Shown piece after piece: positions 1 through 10,804 of a DNA stretch of 33,157 bases. The notes beneath the pieces are model-generated. The model searched no databases and had not been told where the DNA came from. It saw nothing but the letters and a program-made list of their open reading frames with translations. Each line of letters begins with the position of its first letter. Positions within the stretch are counted from its first letter, which is position 1. The stretch comes from Candidatus Woesearchaeota archaeon (GTDB lineage: Archaea > Nanobdellota > Nanobdellia > SCGC-AAA011-G17 > PNOQ01). Where the stretch lies: positions 1 to 33,157 of the forward strand of contig JABHMJ010000052.1 in assembly GCA_018693795.1 (NCBI GenBank), read 5' to 3'. The position numbers and the translations under genes are program-made.

Positions 1-161
1 CTAAAAACTAAAAATAAAACAAAGAATAATAAAAACGCAAGTACATACGAATTATTTATACTATCAAAGAACATAAAATAGGAATAATGATTTTTTTTAA
101 AAAGCTTTCTATTAAAAAAACTTAACCTAACCTTTATAAACAAATAAACAAAAACAAAAAT

Positions 162-1946
162 ATGAAAACATATGTTCCTGATACTTCTGTAATAATAGAA
201 AAAATAGTTTCTAATTTAATAAAAAATAATAAAATAAAAGGAACAATCCTAATCCCAAATGCAGTAGTTGCAGAGATAGAATCTCAAGCAAACAAAAGAA
301 GAGAAACTGGATTTTTAGGATTAGATGAATTAAAAGAACTTCAAGAATTAAAAAAACAAAATAAGATAGATTTGCAATTCATCGGAAATCGTCCAACTGT
401 AGATCAAATTAAATTTGCAAAATCTGGAGAGATAGATGCATTAATTAGACAAATTGCTTATGAACACTCTGCAACATTAATAACCGCAGATATTGTACAA
501 GCAGAGTCTGCTAGAGTTTATGGACTAGAAGTAGAATTCATCAAACAAATAAAACCGAAAACAAAACTTTCTTTAGAAAAATATTTTGATAATCAAACAA
601 TGTCAATTCATCTAAAAGAAGGTGCAATTCCTGTAGCAAAAAGAGGCCTTCCGGGAAATTGGAAATTGATCAAGATTGCAAAAAAACCACTAAAAAAAGA
701 AAAACTAATAGAATTATCAAAAGAGATTATAGAAAAAACAAAAATGGATTCTGAATCATTTATAGAAATCTCTAGGCCTGGGTCAACAGTAGTACAATAT
801 AAAAATTATAGAATAGTAATCGTAAGAACGCCAATTTCAAGTGGGTTAGAAATAACTGCAATAAAACCAATAAAAAAGCTAACTTTAAAAGATTATAAAA
901 TAGATGAACATATATTAGATAGAATAAAAACTCAAGCAAGGGGAGTATTAATTGCAGGAGAGGTTGGTTCAGGAAAATCAACATTCGCTCAAGCTATAGC
1001 AGAATTTTATTCAGAACAAGGAAAAATAACTAAAACAGTTGAATCTCCAAGAGATTTACAAGTATCAAAAAGTATAACTCAATATTCTAAAAATTTTTCA
1101 ACATCAGAAGAAATACATGATATCCTTTTCTTATCAAGGCCAGATAATATTTTATTTGATGAAATAAGAGACACACCAGATTTTAAATTATTCACAGATT
1201 TAAGATTAGGAGGATCCAATTGTTTAGGAGTAATACATTCAGCATCTGCAATTGATTCAATACAACGTTTCATCCCAAGAATAGAAACTGGAATGATTCC
1301 TTCAGTAATTGATACAATAATATTTATGGAATCTGGAAAAATAGAATCAGTATTAACACTAAAAATAACCGTAAAAACCCCATCTGGTATGACAGAAGCA
1401 GATTTGGCACGCCCAGTAATAGAAGTTTATGATTTCTTAGAAAACAAGTTATCTTATGAAATTTATAGCTATGGAGAAGATACTGTTGTAATCCCAGTTA
1501 CAGAAGAAAAATCTTCAACAACAAAATTTGCAGAACAATATCTAGATAAAGAATTTAAACAATATTCAAGAAATGCAAAAATAGAAATAAAAAACAATAG
1601 AGCAACAGTTTATGTCCCTGAAAAAGAAATTCCAAAATTAATAGGAGTAAAAGGAAAAAGAATATCCAATATAGAAGAAAAACTTGGAATAAGAATAACA
1701 ATAAAAGAAACAAAAACACAAAAAGAAACAATAAATTATCATGCTTCTGAATCTAAAAAATTTATAACATTCACAGTTCCAAAATCATTAATAAAAAAAT
1801 CAGCAGAAATAAAACTAGAAGATAATTTTTTATTTTCCTCAATAGTTTCAAATCAAGGAAAAATACAAATACATAAAAAATCTCAAATAGGCAGAACAAT
1901 CTTAGAAGCATTAGATACAAACAAAAAAATAGAAATTAAAATTTAA
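162..1946 (+). CDS. PINA-family protein: N-terminal PIN domain, VirB11/PilT-like ATPase, C-terminal KH domain
   Basis: 594-aa ORF; PIN-like start (YVPDTSVIIE...VAEIE...DALIRQIA...LITAD), Walker A GEVGSGKSTFAQ, ILFDEIRD Walker B, C-terminal KH-like IPKLIGVKGKRISNIEEKLGIRI. TATA-like cctttataaac about 25-30 nt upstream. Confidence 0.92.
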   Translation: MKTYVPDTSVIIEKIVSNLIKNNKIKGTILIPNAVVAEIESQANKRRETGFLGLDELKELQELKKQNKIDLQFIGNRPTVDQIKFAKSGEIDALIRQIAYEHSATLITADIVQAESARVYGLEVEFIKQIKPKTKLSLEKYFDNQTMSIHLKEGAIPVAKRGLPGNWKLIKIAKKPLKKEKLIELSKEIIEKTKMDSESFIEISRPGSTVVQYKNYRIVIVRTPISSGLEITAIKPIKKLTLKDYKIDEHILDRIKTQARGVLIAGEVGSGKSTFAQAIAEFYSEQGKITKTVESPRDLQVSKSITQYSKNFSTSEEIHDILFLSRPDNILFDEIRDTPDFKLFTDLRLGGSNCLGVIHSASAIDSIQRFIPRIETGMIPSVIDTIIFMESGKIESVLTLKITVKTPSGMTEADLARPVIEVYDFLENKLSYEIYSYGEDTVVIPVTEEKSSTTKFAEQYLDKEFKQYSRNAKIEIKNNRATVYVPEKEIPKLIGVKGKRISNIEEKLGIRITIKETKTQKETINYHASESKKFITFTVPKSLIKKSAEIKLEDNFLFSSIVSNQGKIQIHKKSQIGRTILEALDTNKKIEIKI

Positions 1947-1949
1947 TTT

Positions 1950-3140
1950 TTATTTTATTCTAAATCCCAACTGTTGAGTATTGTACGCCTCAAGTCTTAA
2001 AAACTTCAATGCACCTCTTTTTATTTTTTGGCCAAAAGAATATTTATGTAATTCATCTTTATAACTAGAATATTCTCTCGAATCAGCCCAATGAAAACGA
2101 TCATAGCTATATTTAAAAAAATTAAAAAAATCTCCTTTTGATGCAGCATCATGTCTAGCTTCAGTAAATATATTCAATCCAGTAATACGACGATCAAGGT
2201 TTTTAAGAAATGCTCCAGCGGCAGCAGCACCAACAAAATGATCTTTTAATAAAATGCCTGCAGAGGCATAAGACCTATAATTAATATAAGCAGAATTAGG
2301 CCCCTCATTACGAACATTTGATTGTGTAGATTTATATATCCTGTAAAGTTCGTACGCTCCAGCAGCAATAGATAAATCGTTACTATTTTCAGCTAAAACA
2401 GCTATATGTACTCCCCAATCACTTTCATCAAGATTTGCATTTCTTGTACCCCAAATATGTATCTTTTGATTAGAATTTTTTGAACCTAACCAATCATAAA
2501 TAAAATTGGAAAAAATAATAGTTCCTCCGTAATGAGATGAAGGAAAAGGAAGATTAACCCCCGGTTCATCATTCCATTCATTATCTTCTGGATAAAATTT
2601 CATTGTGCCACTTTCAACCATTCCACGCATTTCATCAATTTGAGAATTTGGGATCCCTCCTTCCTTATAATAACTTTCAAGATTACCAAAATAACTAATC
2701 TGACTATCAGAACTTGGAACAAAAGCCATCCCACTAGGATCAACCATATTAACCGGATTATTTCCAACATATTGATAAGCAGGTTCACTAGGAACTGGAT
2801 CAACAGAAGTAAATCTTCCTAAATTACTATCATAATATCTTGCATTAAAATAATATAAATCAGAATCTAATTCTTTTCCAGTAAAACTAAACCTTTCACC
2901 CTCTTTCAATAATTGACCAAATGGCAATGACTTACTATCAACATCACTTCCCAACCTATTCTGATAATGATAAGTAACTTCATCATCATTTTTAGAAGCA
3001 ACTAATTTACTTCCAGCATAGAAATAAGTAGTTTCACCATCACCAACATCTTCAAAAGTTTCTGGAATAACAACATCTTTAGCAAAAGCAATATTACTAA
3101 ATAAGATAAGTAGAACTACAAATATCACCATACTTTTCAT
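1950..3140 (-). CDS. Secreted RHS-core protein with variable C-terminal domain (orphan Rhs core)
   Basis: Signal peptide (MKSMVIFVVLLILFSNIAFA), then YFYAGSKLVASKN...FSFTGKELDSDLYYFNARYYDSNLGRFTSVDPVP...YQYVGNNPVNMVDPSGMA, a canonical RHS-repeat-associated core motif, then ~250 aa unassigned. The ORF-track start at 3155 is a TTG; the ATG at 3140 (MKSMVIF) fits the TATA-like AAGGCTTTTAAATTTC better. Confidence 0.9.
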   Translation of the reverse strand: MKSMVIFVVLLILFSNIAFAKDVVIPETFEDVGDGETTYFYAGSKLVASKNDDEVTYHYQNRLGSDVDSKSLPFGQLLKEGERFSFTGKELDSDLYYFNARYYDSNLGRFTSVDPVPSEPAYQYVGNNPVNMVDPSGMAFVPSSDSQISYFGNLESYYKEGGIPNSQIDEMRGMVESGTMKFYPEDNEWNDEPGVNLPFPSSHYGGTIIFSNFIYDWLGSKNSNQKIHIWGTRNANLDESDWGVHIAVLAENSNDLSIAAGAYELYRIYKSTQSNVRNEGPNSAYINYRSYASAGILLKDHFVGAAAAGAFLKNLDRRITGLNIFTEARHDAASKGDFFNFFKYSYDRFHWADSREYSSYKDELHKYSFGQKIKRGALKFLRLEAYNTQQLGFRIK

Positions 3141-3189
3141 AGAAATAAAAAACAAAAGAAATTTAAAAGCCTTTCCTTAACAAAAAATC

Positions 3190-3909
3190 ATGAAAATAAA
3201 AAAAATTTTAATTCATAAAGATAAAACATTCTTTTGGAAAGAAGGAGACTTACACACAGAATATGGAGTAATAAAAGAAGAAGATATAAAAAATAAAAAA
3301 TTAGTATATTCAAACAAAAATAAAGATTTCATAATAACAGAAGCGTCATTCTTAGATAATTTAGAAAAAATAAAAAGAGGCCCCCAAATAATGTCTCCAA
3401 AAGATATTGGAGAAATAATTGTAAGAACTGGAATGAACAAAGATTCGAAAGTTTTAGAAATTGGTTCTGGTTCTGGAGCTTTAACTTCATTTATAGCAAG
3501 AATAGCAAAAGAAGTAATAAGTTATGATATAAGAGAAGATCACACAAAAATAGTTGAAAAAAATCTAAAAAATTTAGAAATAAATAATGTAACCCTAATA
3601 ACAAAAGATGCTTCAAAAGAAATAAAAGAAAAAGATTTCGATATTGCAACAATAGATGTAAAAGAACCTTGGACAGTATTAGAAAATGTTTCTAATTCAA
3701 CAAAATCAGGAGGATATATTGTTTCATATTCTCCCTCATTAACTCAATCAAATGAAGTAATAAAATTAACAAAACAAAATCCAGAATTAATGGTTTTAGA
3801 TACAATAGAAGTAATAGAAAGAAAATGGGATATAACTAAATTAATTTTACATCCACAAATAAGAACAATAGGGCACACAGCATTTTTAACTTTTATAAGA
3901 AAAATTTAA
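3190..3909 (+). CDS. tRNA (adenine-N1)-methyltransferase, TrmI/Gcd14-like
   Basis: 239 aa; SAM-binding VLEIGSGSGALTSFIARIAKEVISYDIREDH; GPQIMSPKDIGEIIVRTGMNKDSKVLEIG and the C-terminal layout are typical of archaeal TrmI. Confidence 0.85.
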   Translation: MKIKKILIHKDKTFFWKEGDLHTEYGVIKEEDIKNKKLVYSNKNKDFIITEASFLDNLEKIKRGPQIMSPKDIGEIIVRTGMNKDSKVLEIGSGSGALTSFIARIAKEVISYDIREDHTKIVEKNLKNLEINNVTLITKDASKEIKEKDFDIATIDVKEPWTVLENVSNSTKSGGYIVSYSPSLTQSNEVIKLTKQNPELMVLDTIEVIERKWDITKLILHPQIRTIGHTAFLTFIRKI

Positions 3910-6900
3910 TAAACAAATAAAGATAAAAATTCTGCAATAATTTTATTCCAAAATCCACTAGGACTTAATTCTGGATCTGTTGCAGCTTCTATTCTCGCTT
4001 TTGAGGGTTTATCTGGAATAATAATTATAGGATCATCAACTACTGGATCATCAACTACTGGATCATCAACTACTGGATCATCAACTATTGGATCATCTAT
4101 CGCAGGCACATCACTAATTTCTCCACCAGGAACTCCCATAACTCCATCAGTAACATCAAATGGCAATATTTCAACACAAATTCCATTTACTTCATTATAA
4201 CCCGGGTCACAAAACAATGTTCTAGATTCCTCTACACTAATATCATCACACCAAACTATGCCAGAGGCGCCACCCGGAGGAGTATTATAACAATTAACCA
4301 AAAGTCTAACATCATCCCTACATCCTTCATGTTTAACTACAAACTCTATTTCAGTCCAATCACTAACTCCATAGACTCTCTGAATATCTTCAGAATCAAT
4401 ATTTAACTTACAATTAGAAGACCAATCGAAAGTATCATCATCCTTTATAGCATTAGTAAGCATAGTGCCAAAACAACCTTCAACACCACAACCAGTTTTA
4501 ATCATACCACTAACTTTGTAATAATATCCTTCTCGAGTGGGTATCCTTTGATTAACATAAGAACTCTCATCAAAAATCATAATAGATGAATCTCCAGAAT
4601 AAACTTCTGAACCATCCATTCTTGATTTAGTTTTATCATTAGTCTCCCATCCATCAGGGAAATTATTTCCAGCAATATCATCATCATTATCTGAAAAAGG
4701 TATTAAATCAAAACCTCCATCTAATTCAAAAGAAGGATTTTTTACTAATCCATCTTCTTCAACAAGATTATCTGGCCTAGAACATCCACTGCCATCAACA
4801 ATATAATTTTCATATAAACAACATTTTGAATTTCCATTTGTAGTCACATAATACTCATTAGGATCATCTCCACAACAAGGGCCATTGCTCGCAGTATTGT
4901 CTCCAATAAATAAAGAAGAATCCTTGCAACCCCCATCAGGACAACATAATGGTTCACAATAATTTTTTCCAGGAATCATATCTATCAAATCTAAATCAAT
5001 AGTTTTTATTTTATTTATATTTCCAGCATAGGAACTTACAAAATCATCATCAAAATCACTCCACATACCATCATTATCAAGAACACTGTATTGGAAAAAA
5101 TAATTTGAAGAAAGACCAGAAACTAATAAATTATTAGCAGAGTAAGAAAATATGTCTGAATCGCCAATTGAATTACCACCAAGTTCCCAATTATTAGTCA
5201 AAATAAAACCATAGTCTGAATCGCCAACATCAAATGAACAACCAATTGGATTATCACAACCCTCTCCCTCAAAAATTAAATTCTGACAACCAGATACTGC
5301 CAAAGAATCATAATTAGTTCCTTCTAATTGTTGAAATTCATCATTATATGGATCTGCAATTATTTGAACTATATTTGAAATTGGTTTAATTGGAACAATA
5401 GGTTTAATCAATATACTAACTTGGTCAGCACCACTCAATCCACCAAAATCTATTGCCTCTAACATAACTGTTGCCAGACCATAACGTCCATCTTCTCCAA
5501 AATCACGTATATCTTCTATTTCTAAAGTTTGAGAACCATCTAAATCCCTTTTAATACCATCACTATCGAATGTAATACTCCATTGGTAAATAATATGTTC
5601 CTCTGGAGTGGATGAATCATCAACATTTGAACTAAAAGTAACACTATTTGTGCTTGAGGAGACCATTCTATTTACTTGTGGATGTCCGCCATAACTTGAT
5701 GAAATTCCGGCACCAGTGAAAATCTCTACAACAGGAGCACTATTAGAGAGATCTACAGATTTCATAACAGAACCCAAATCTCCAACAATAAGTGAAGTAT
5801 CATCTTGTAATATTTCAACATCATTTAAATTTAAGAAAATATCCCCTGGGTAATTTTCAACTATTCTCTCTCCATTAGATTCTTGTTTAAGAATTTCTCC
5901 GTTATCTCCAACAATATATATAACATCATTATTTTTAAAATCTATAGCATTTAAATCTACTAATCCTTCTGGGAATATAACTTCCAAAGCATCATACCAA
6001 GTAGAATCAGTCCCGTCATTATATTTAAATTCTCCATAATCTCCGCCAACGAATGTATGTTCACCCCATCTCCAAAAACTACTTAATTTATTGGAAAGTA
6101 CACCAATAGTTGAAATCTCTTCCCAAGTATCCCCATTATAATGATCAACTTTATATTGCCCACAAGTATAAATATCATTTTCAGCCAAAATATGACTTTT
6201 ACCAAAAATTGAAATTTCATTAGGGATCCCACTTTGGATAATTTCGCTCCAACTACCGCCACTAAATTCATAAAAATTCTTTCCCTCGCCAATATTATTC
6301 CCAAATGGTCTCTTAAAATAAATATTTCCTTCATCAGAAACAACAATAGTTGAATGTATATTAAAATAATTAGGAACCGGGTTACCTAAATTTACCCAAG
6401 AAGAACCATCATATTTCCAAGCAACAGCTCCTGCATCATAACCTTGAGCAATAGTAAACAAATTATTTGAAGATATCCCTCCAGCACTAAATATCATAGG
6501 AGGATAATATGCCCAAGTATTTCCACCACCAGAAATAGGCATTTCAATATGATCTGAAGAGCTTCCATCCCACTTAAAAATTATATTTCCAACAGAAGGA
6601 TGAAAATATACATTCCCATCTAAAGAACCAACAATTTTCATACTCTTGAAAGAATAAGGATGATTATAAGGATTAACGTATCGATTACTCAAAATATAAT
6701 TTGTTAAATCTTCTAAATAAGTCCAAGATTCACCATCATAATGAAAAATACCTAACTCTCCATCAGGAACATTTTGTCCGTATATAGAGACATAAACATT
6801 ATCAGGTGAATCAGACCAAAAATCAGTTATTATTCCACCATGCCCATATCCACTAGTGCCAAAATTTAATGTTTCTCCAAAATCAACTATTCCCCACCCA

Positions 6901-9900
6901 TTTCCATCATAATGAGCCAAAATTGGTTCATAATAATTGGAAGTATCTATTAAATTATCATTAAAAACGGCATAAATATCATTAAGAGAGGTTCCTCCAA
7001 TTTCAGTTACAACCATTCCTCCATAAGGGTATGAACTTTTGCCAAAACCATAAAGGCCCTCTTTATCAGAAGTCAAATCAAAATCTTCATCCCAATTTAT
7101 TCCCCCATCTAACGTAGATAAAACTTTTCCATATTTTCCAACAACAAATCCTTCATTTTGATCAATAAATGAAATATCATTAAAATGCCCATTATTAGAA
7201 ATAATATTATTTTCAATTATCCAAGAAAATCCAGAAGGATAAAATTTAGATAATATATTTTCTCTTACTCCAAAACATCCATAATCATCAACACAACTTA
7301 AAAAATTAAAATTTTTATTTGAACTTACCCAACTAGGATTAAAATTATCATCAAATTCAAAAAATCCATTTTCTCCAGAAACAATATATTTTTCTTTCCG
7401 ATTAGGATCTAAAGAGGCAGAAGAATAACCACAACAATAATTTGGAACAGTATCTAATGTAGAAATTGTATTTTCTGGACAAACATAATAATCCCCATCT
7501 ATTCCACCCTCAATAAAATCTGGTTCAACACAAGATTCGACAAAATATTCTCTGTTGGCATCAACAGATGACTTTAATTTACAAAGTTTTAATTGATATG
7601 AATCTGCATTAACAAAAGTTGCATAATTAGAATCATAATATTCTGGGTCCAATCCACATAAAGGAAAACCAGGACAATCAATACAATCAGTCAAATCTGC
7701 TTCAATTTGACCAATGTCTGATAAATCAACAACATACATTAAAGTAAGTGGAATCTCAGATGAAATAACTGGAACCCATCCCTGCCCACTAGCATCACTA
7801 ATTGGACGTTTAGTAAATGGGACCCATTCAACAGTAGATGGAGCACCATATCCTCCAACATAAGAAAAACTATCTATATCTCCCAAATTGCTTTCTCCTA
7901 GTGGAGGAGGAAAATCACCAGTTCCAGAATAAGGAAATAATCTTAAATCATAATAAGCGTTATAAAGATCTCCCCTGTTTTGAGGGGGAAACAAATTAAT
8001 ATTAATAAAATTTGTTGAAGAAACAAAACTAAAATTAAAATTTCCAATTATTCCAGAAGGAAAAGATGAATCAGATATCCCTCCCAAAGAATTTCCATCA
8101 GAATTTTCTATCTCAATGGCCCAAGTACCTCCATCAAAGTTAGTACCTTTTCCAGCCAAAACATAACGAACCACAGGAACAACTTCTAATTCAGTATAAA
8201 GATAATTACTTTGATAATTGCCTAAACTACTAGAAGGCATAATTTCCACCCCATTACCATAATCGCCAACATAGTTTATGTAACCATCATCATTTGCAAT
8301 ATTCCATTCAGAAGGCAAGAAAATATTTGGTGAAACTTCAACCCAATCATCAAAATCTAAATTATCAGTAATAGGATAAATTCTTTCCCAATTAAATGAG
8401 ACAGCACTAAATCTTGGAACATCTCCTTTAAATATATTCTTAATATAATAATAAACATTTTCAAATATATTTTTTTTCATAGAAAAACCAGGAGTAGTAT
8501 AAGGAGATTTAAAAATTCCTTTATTTTTAGTAGAAACAAAAACATTTCCATCTTTAGTGTAAACATCTAATAATGCATAATCAAAAGGAAAAGTAATATC
8601 TTCCCAATTTAAACCATTATCATAAGAAAAAAGAACAGTTCCGCCATCTCCAACTGCAATACAATAATTTCCATCACAACTAACTCCATTCAGATTAAAA
8701 CTTGAAATAAAAGATTGTTCCCAATTTTCTCCCAAATTCGGCATATCAACTATCTCAATTTGTTCTAAATCATAAGTAGACCATAATTCAGAATCTTTAA
8801 CTCTAAATTTAACATCATGCACTCCCAATTCTAATAAGGGCATTTCAAATGAATGTTCCGTGCTTACAACTTGACCATCAATAGACCATTCATATTCCAT
8901 AATAATATCCCCAATGGAATCAGTACCAAACCCAGAAAAACTAATAGGAATATTCATTAAAGAAGGATTAGGAAAAATTGCCCCTATTTGAGCAACAGGA
9001 GCAACATTAGTTATTTCTTCAATTACATTAATATTAATTTCTTCAATAGCATATAACCCCATTCTATCTTCCACTCTTAAATTAATCACAAGTGTACCTT
9101 CAACCTCTCCAGAAAGCAAAGCCATCTTTTCACCACTTAGAATTAATCTTGTAGGATCATCTAATTCAAGATTAGTAATAACTTCAGATGTTCCATCTGG
9201 ATAAGTTATACTCCAAATAAATTCATGGTGATCATCTCCACAATCTAAATTACCATCAGAAACAATTACATTAATTTCTAACGCTTGATTATCAAAAATC
9301 TCACTTGGAAGAGAAGGATTAAATAATAATGAAGGTTGAGAATCGGGGATTACCCCATATCCAGAACAACATTCATACCCATTACAAGTAGGAGAATTAA
9401 TCCTAGATTCTGAAATAGAACCTTGCCAGCCTAATCCTTCAAAACTATGTGTATTCTCAAGAACAAAATTAGAATCAACTATTCTTCCTGTTGTCCAACG
9501 TAATACTGATTTTATATCTGAACCATCAGAGGCACATTCATTAGAATTTATCAACATAAGTTCCTCATTCGATTGAATAGCATCTTCAGTAAAAAATCCA
9601 TCGCCATTATACCCAATCATATTAAAACCACCATCATCAAAAACAGTAGAAATAGATAATGCATCATACCCTGCTAAAATAGATTCTGATTCAAGATAAG
9701 GGATAGTAAAATACTCTTCAATAGGAAGGAAACCATAATTTACAAAACTAGATAATATTGAATCATACACAACAAAACTCCTAGGAGATTCATCGGATGC
9801 AGACCTAATCTCTGCCCCATATTTTCCGCCGACTGACAAATTAAAAAATTCTCCAGGAGGAGTGATATAATTTGAATAATCTACTCCATTATCATCTTTA

Positions 9901-10796
9901 TTAAATCCTAAAACCCCATTTTCAAAAGAAACCATAATAAATCCTTCCCCGGCACCAAGATCTCTAAAATTATTTTCTTCAAATACCCCCCACTCATCTA
10001 AAGAATCACCACAAATGCAATCACCATCGCAACCCCCATATAAACATTTTGTATTACCAGCAATAGCACCCACACAATATACATAATTTGAAAAAGAAAC
10101 ATCAATATCTAATAACTCTCCTACAAAATTATTAAGAGAACCAATATTTGATTGTTCTAAAGTGGATAAAGTTGGTTTATAAACATATTTCTTATACGTA
10201 GTTCCATAATCAACAATAGCCAATCCAACTCCTTCCCCCATATCAGCAATTATTTGTCCATTTTCAACACTTATTTTTTTCCAATCTTCATTATAATAAC
10301 TATAAAAAAATGCATTCATGCCACCAGAAGAACGGTGAGAAACAAATCCCGCACCAGTTCCTCCTGCAAATGTCGAATATGGGCCGTCTCCCACTCCTTC
10401 GTATGACTCTCCATCAATAGAAACAACATCAAAAGATGCTTTTTTAGTATTATAAACATAAGCTAAATTTCTTTCTGGAACTATAAATATTGCGAGGTTT
10501 CCCCCAACAGCATAATTATCAGAATCAAAACCATACGGCCCATCTAAATAATATATTTGGCCCAATCTACAATCATATACTCCATACCTACTATTATCAT
10601 AATCATAAAAAGCAGCAATTTCTCCGCCAGATATAACTGTACCGCCAATATTTTCAGAAATATGTATTTGATTATTACTACAAATAAAATCGTTAACATC
10701 ACTTTGATAAATAACACCAGAAGAAACTTCATTAATAAAAAAAATGAAAAAAAATAGAAAAGAATACAAAATCCATTTTTTACAATGTTTCACCAT
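3906..10796 (-). CDS. Giant secreted multidomain surface protein (BNR/Ycf48-like and HYDG-W beta-propeller repeats, PKD/Ig-like segments, Asp/Pro repeat stalk)
   Basis: 2296-aa uninterrupted ORF; N-terminal signal peptide (ILYSFLFFFIFFINEVSSG); GDGGTVLFSYDNGLNWEDI and GKYGKVLSTLDGGINWDEDF repeats; LAHYDGNGW/IFHYDGESW repeats; C-terminal (VVDDP)n. Starts 8 nt after the stop of the upstream Rhs ORF. Confidence 0.88.
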   Translation of the reverse strand: MVKHCKKWILYSFLFFFIFFINEVSSGVIYQSDVNDFICSNNQIHISENIGGTVISGGEIAAFYDYDNSRYGVYDCRLGQIYYLDGPYGFDSDNYAVGGNLAIFIVPERNLAYVYNTKKASFDVVSIDGESYEGVGDGPYSTFAGGTGAGFVSHRSSGGMNAFFYSYYNEDWKKISVENGQIIADMGEGVGLAIVDYGTTYKKYVYKPTLSTLEQSNIGSLNNFVGELLDIDVSFSNYVYCVGAIAGNTKCLYGGCDGDCICGDSLDEWGVFEENNFRDLGAGEGFIMVSFENGVLGFNKDDNGVDYSNYITPPGEFFNLSVGGKYGAEIRSASDESPRSFVVYDSILSSFVNYGFLPIEEYFTIPYLESESILAGYDALSISTVFDDGGFNMIGYNGDGFFTEDAIQSNEELMLINSNECASDGSDIKSVLRWTTGRIVDSNFVLENTHSFEGLGWQGSISESRINSPTCNGYECCSGYGVIPDSQPSLLFNPSLPSEIFDNQALEINVIVSDGNLDCGDDHHEFIWSITYPDGTSEVITNLELDDPTRLILSGEKMALLSGEVEGTLVINLRVEDRMGLYAIEEININVIEEITNVAPVAQIGAIFPNPSLMNIPISFSGFGTDSIGDIIMEYEWSIDGQVVSTEHSFEMPLLELGVHDVKFRVKDSELWSTYDLEQIEIVDMPNLGENWEQSFISSFNLNGVSCDGNYCIAVGDGGTVLFSYDNGLNWEDITFPFDYALLDVYTKDGNVFVSTKNKGIFKSPYTTPGFSMKKNIFENVYYYIKNIFKGDVPRFSAVSFNWERIYPITDNLDFDDWVEVSPNIFLPSEWNIANDDGYINYVGDYGNGVEIMPSSSLGNYQSNYLYTELEVVPVVRYVLAGKGTNFDGGTWAIEIENSDGNSLGGISDSSFPSGIIGNFNFSFVSSTNFININLFPPQNRGDLYNAYYDLRLFPYSGTGDFPPPLGESNLGDIDSFSYVGGYGAPSTVEWVPFTKRPISDASGQGWVPVISSEIPLTLMYVVDLSDIGQIEADLTDCIDCPGFPLCGLDPEYYDSNYATFVNADSYQLKLCKLKSSVDANREYFVESCVEPDFIEGGIDGDYYVCPENTISTLDTVPNYCCGYSSASLDPNRKEKYIVSGENGFFEFDDNFNPSWVSSNKNFNFLSCVDDYGCFGVRENILSKFYPSGFSWIIENNIISNNGHFNDISFIDQNEGFVVGKYGKVLSTLDGGINWDEDFDLTSDKEGLYGFGKSSYPYGGMVVTEIGGTSLNDIYAVFNDNLIDTSNYYEPILAHYDGNGWGIVDFGETLNFGTSGYGHGGIITDFWSDSPDNVYVSIYGQNVPDGELGIFHYDGESWTYLEDLTNYILSNRYVNPYNHPYSFKSMKIVGSLDGNVYFHPSVGNIIFKWDGSSSDHIEMPISGGGNTWAYYPPMIFSAGGISSNNLFTIAQGYDAGAVAWKYDGSSWVNLGNPVPNYFNIHSTIVVSDEGNIYFKRPFGNNIGEGKNFYEFSGGSWSEIIQSGIPNEISIFGKSHILAENDIYTCGQYKVDHYNGDTWEEISTIGVLSNKLSSFWRWGEHTFVGGDYGEFKYNDGTDSTWYDALEVIFPEGLVDLNAIDFKNNDVIYIVGDNGEILKQESNGERIVENYPGDIFLNLNDVEILQDDTSLIVGDLGSVMKSVDLSNSAPVVEIFTGAGISSSYGGHPQVNRMVSSSTNSVTFSSNVDDSSTPEEHIIYQWSITFDSDGIKRDLDGSQTLEIEDIRDFGEDGRYGLATVMLEAIDFGGLSGADQVSILIKPIVPIKPISNIVQIIADPYNDEFQQLEGTNYDSLAVSGCQNLIFEGEGCDNPIGCSFDVGDSDYGFILTNNWELGGNSIGDSDIFSYSANNLLVSGLSSNYFFQYSVLDNDGMWSDFDDDFVSSYAGNINKIKTIDLDLIDMIPGKNYCEPLCCPDGGCKDSSLFIGDNTASNGPCCGDDPNEYYVTTNGNSKCCLYENYIVDGSGCSRPDNLVEEDGLVKNPSFELDGGFDLIPFSDNDDDIAGNNFPDGWETNDKTKSRMDGSEVYSGDSSIMIFDESSYVNQRIPTREGYYYKVSGMIKTGCGVEGCFGTMLTNAIKDDDTFDWSSNCKLNIDSEDIQRVYGVSDWTEIEFVVKHEGCRDDVRLLVNCYNTPPGGASGIVWCDDISVEESRTLFCDPGYNEVNGICVEILPFDVTDGVMGVPGGEISDVPAIDDPIVDDPVVDDPVVDDPVVDDPIIIIPDKPSKARIEAATDPELSPSGFWNKIIAEFLSLFVY
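4030..4100. repeat. 15-bp tandem repeat (ggatcatcaactact) x4 plus a partial unit, encoding (VVDDP)n
   Basis: Direct reading: units at 4030-4044, 4045-4059, 4060-4074, 4075-4089 and a partial unit from 4090. Confidence 0.95.
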
Positions 10797-10804
10797 CTTT
10801 TAAA

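Noticed and set aside
772-984. Minus-strand 70-aa ORF inside the PINA gene
   Set aside because: Antisense to a well-supported CDS; Leu/Phe-rich composition typical of a shadow ORF.
2600-2822. ORFs 2600-2803 (-) and 2640-2822 (+) within the RHS-core gene
   Set aside because: Overlap a strong motif-bearing CDS in other frames; no start context or recognisable motif.
6083-6346. 87-aa ORF within the 2296-aa gene, and similar nested ORFs at 10544-10757, 13217-13402, 13951-14175, 16085-16342, 20414-20599
   Set aside because: Shadow ORFs inside long real CDSs.
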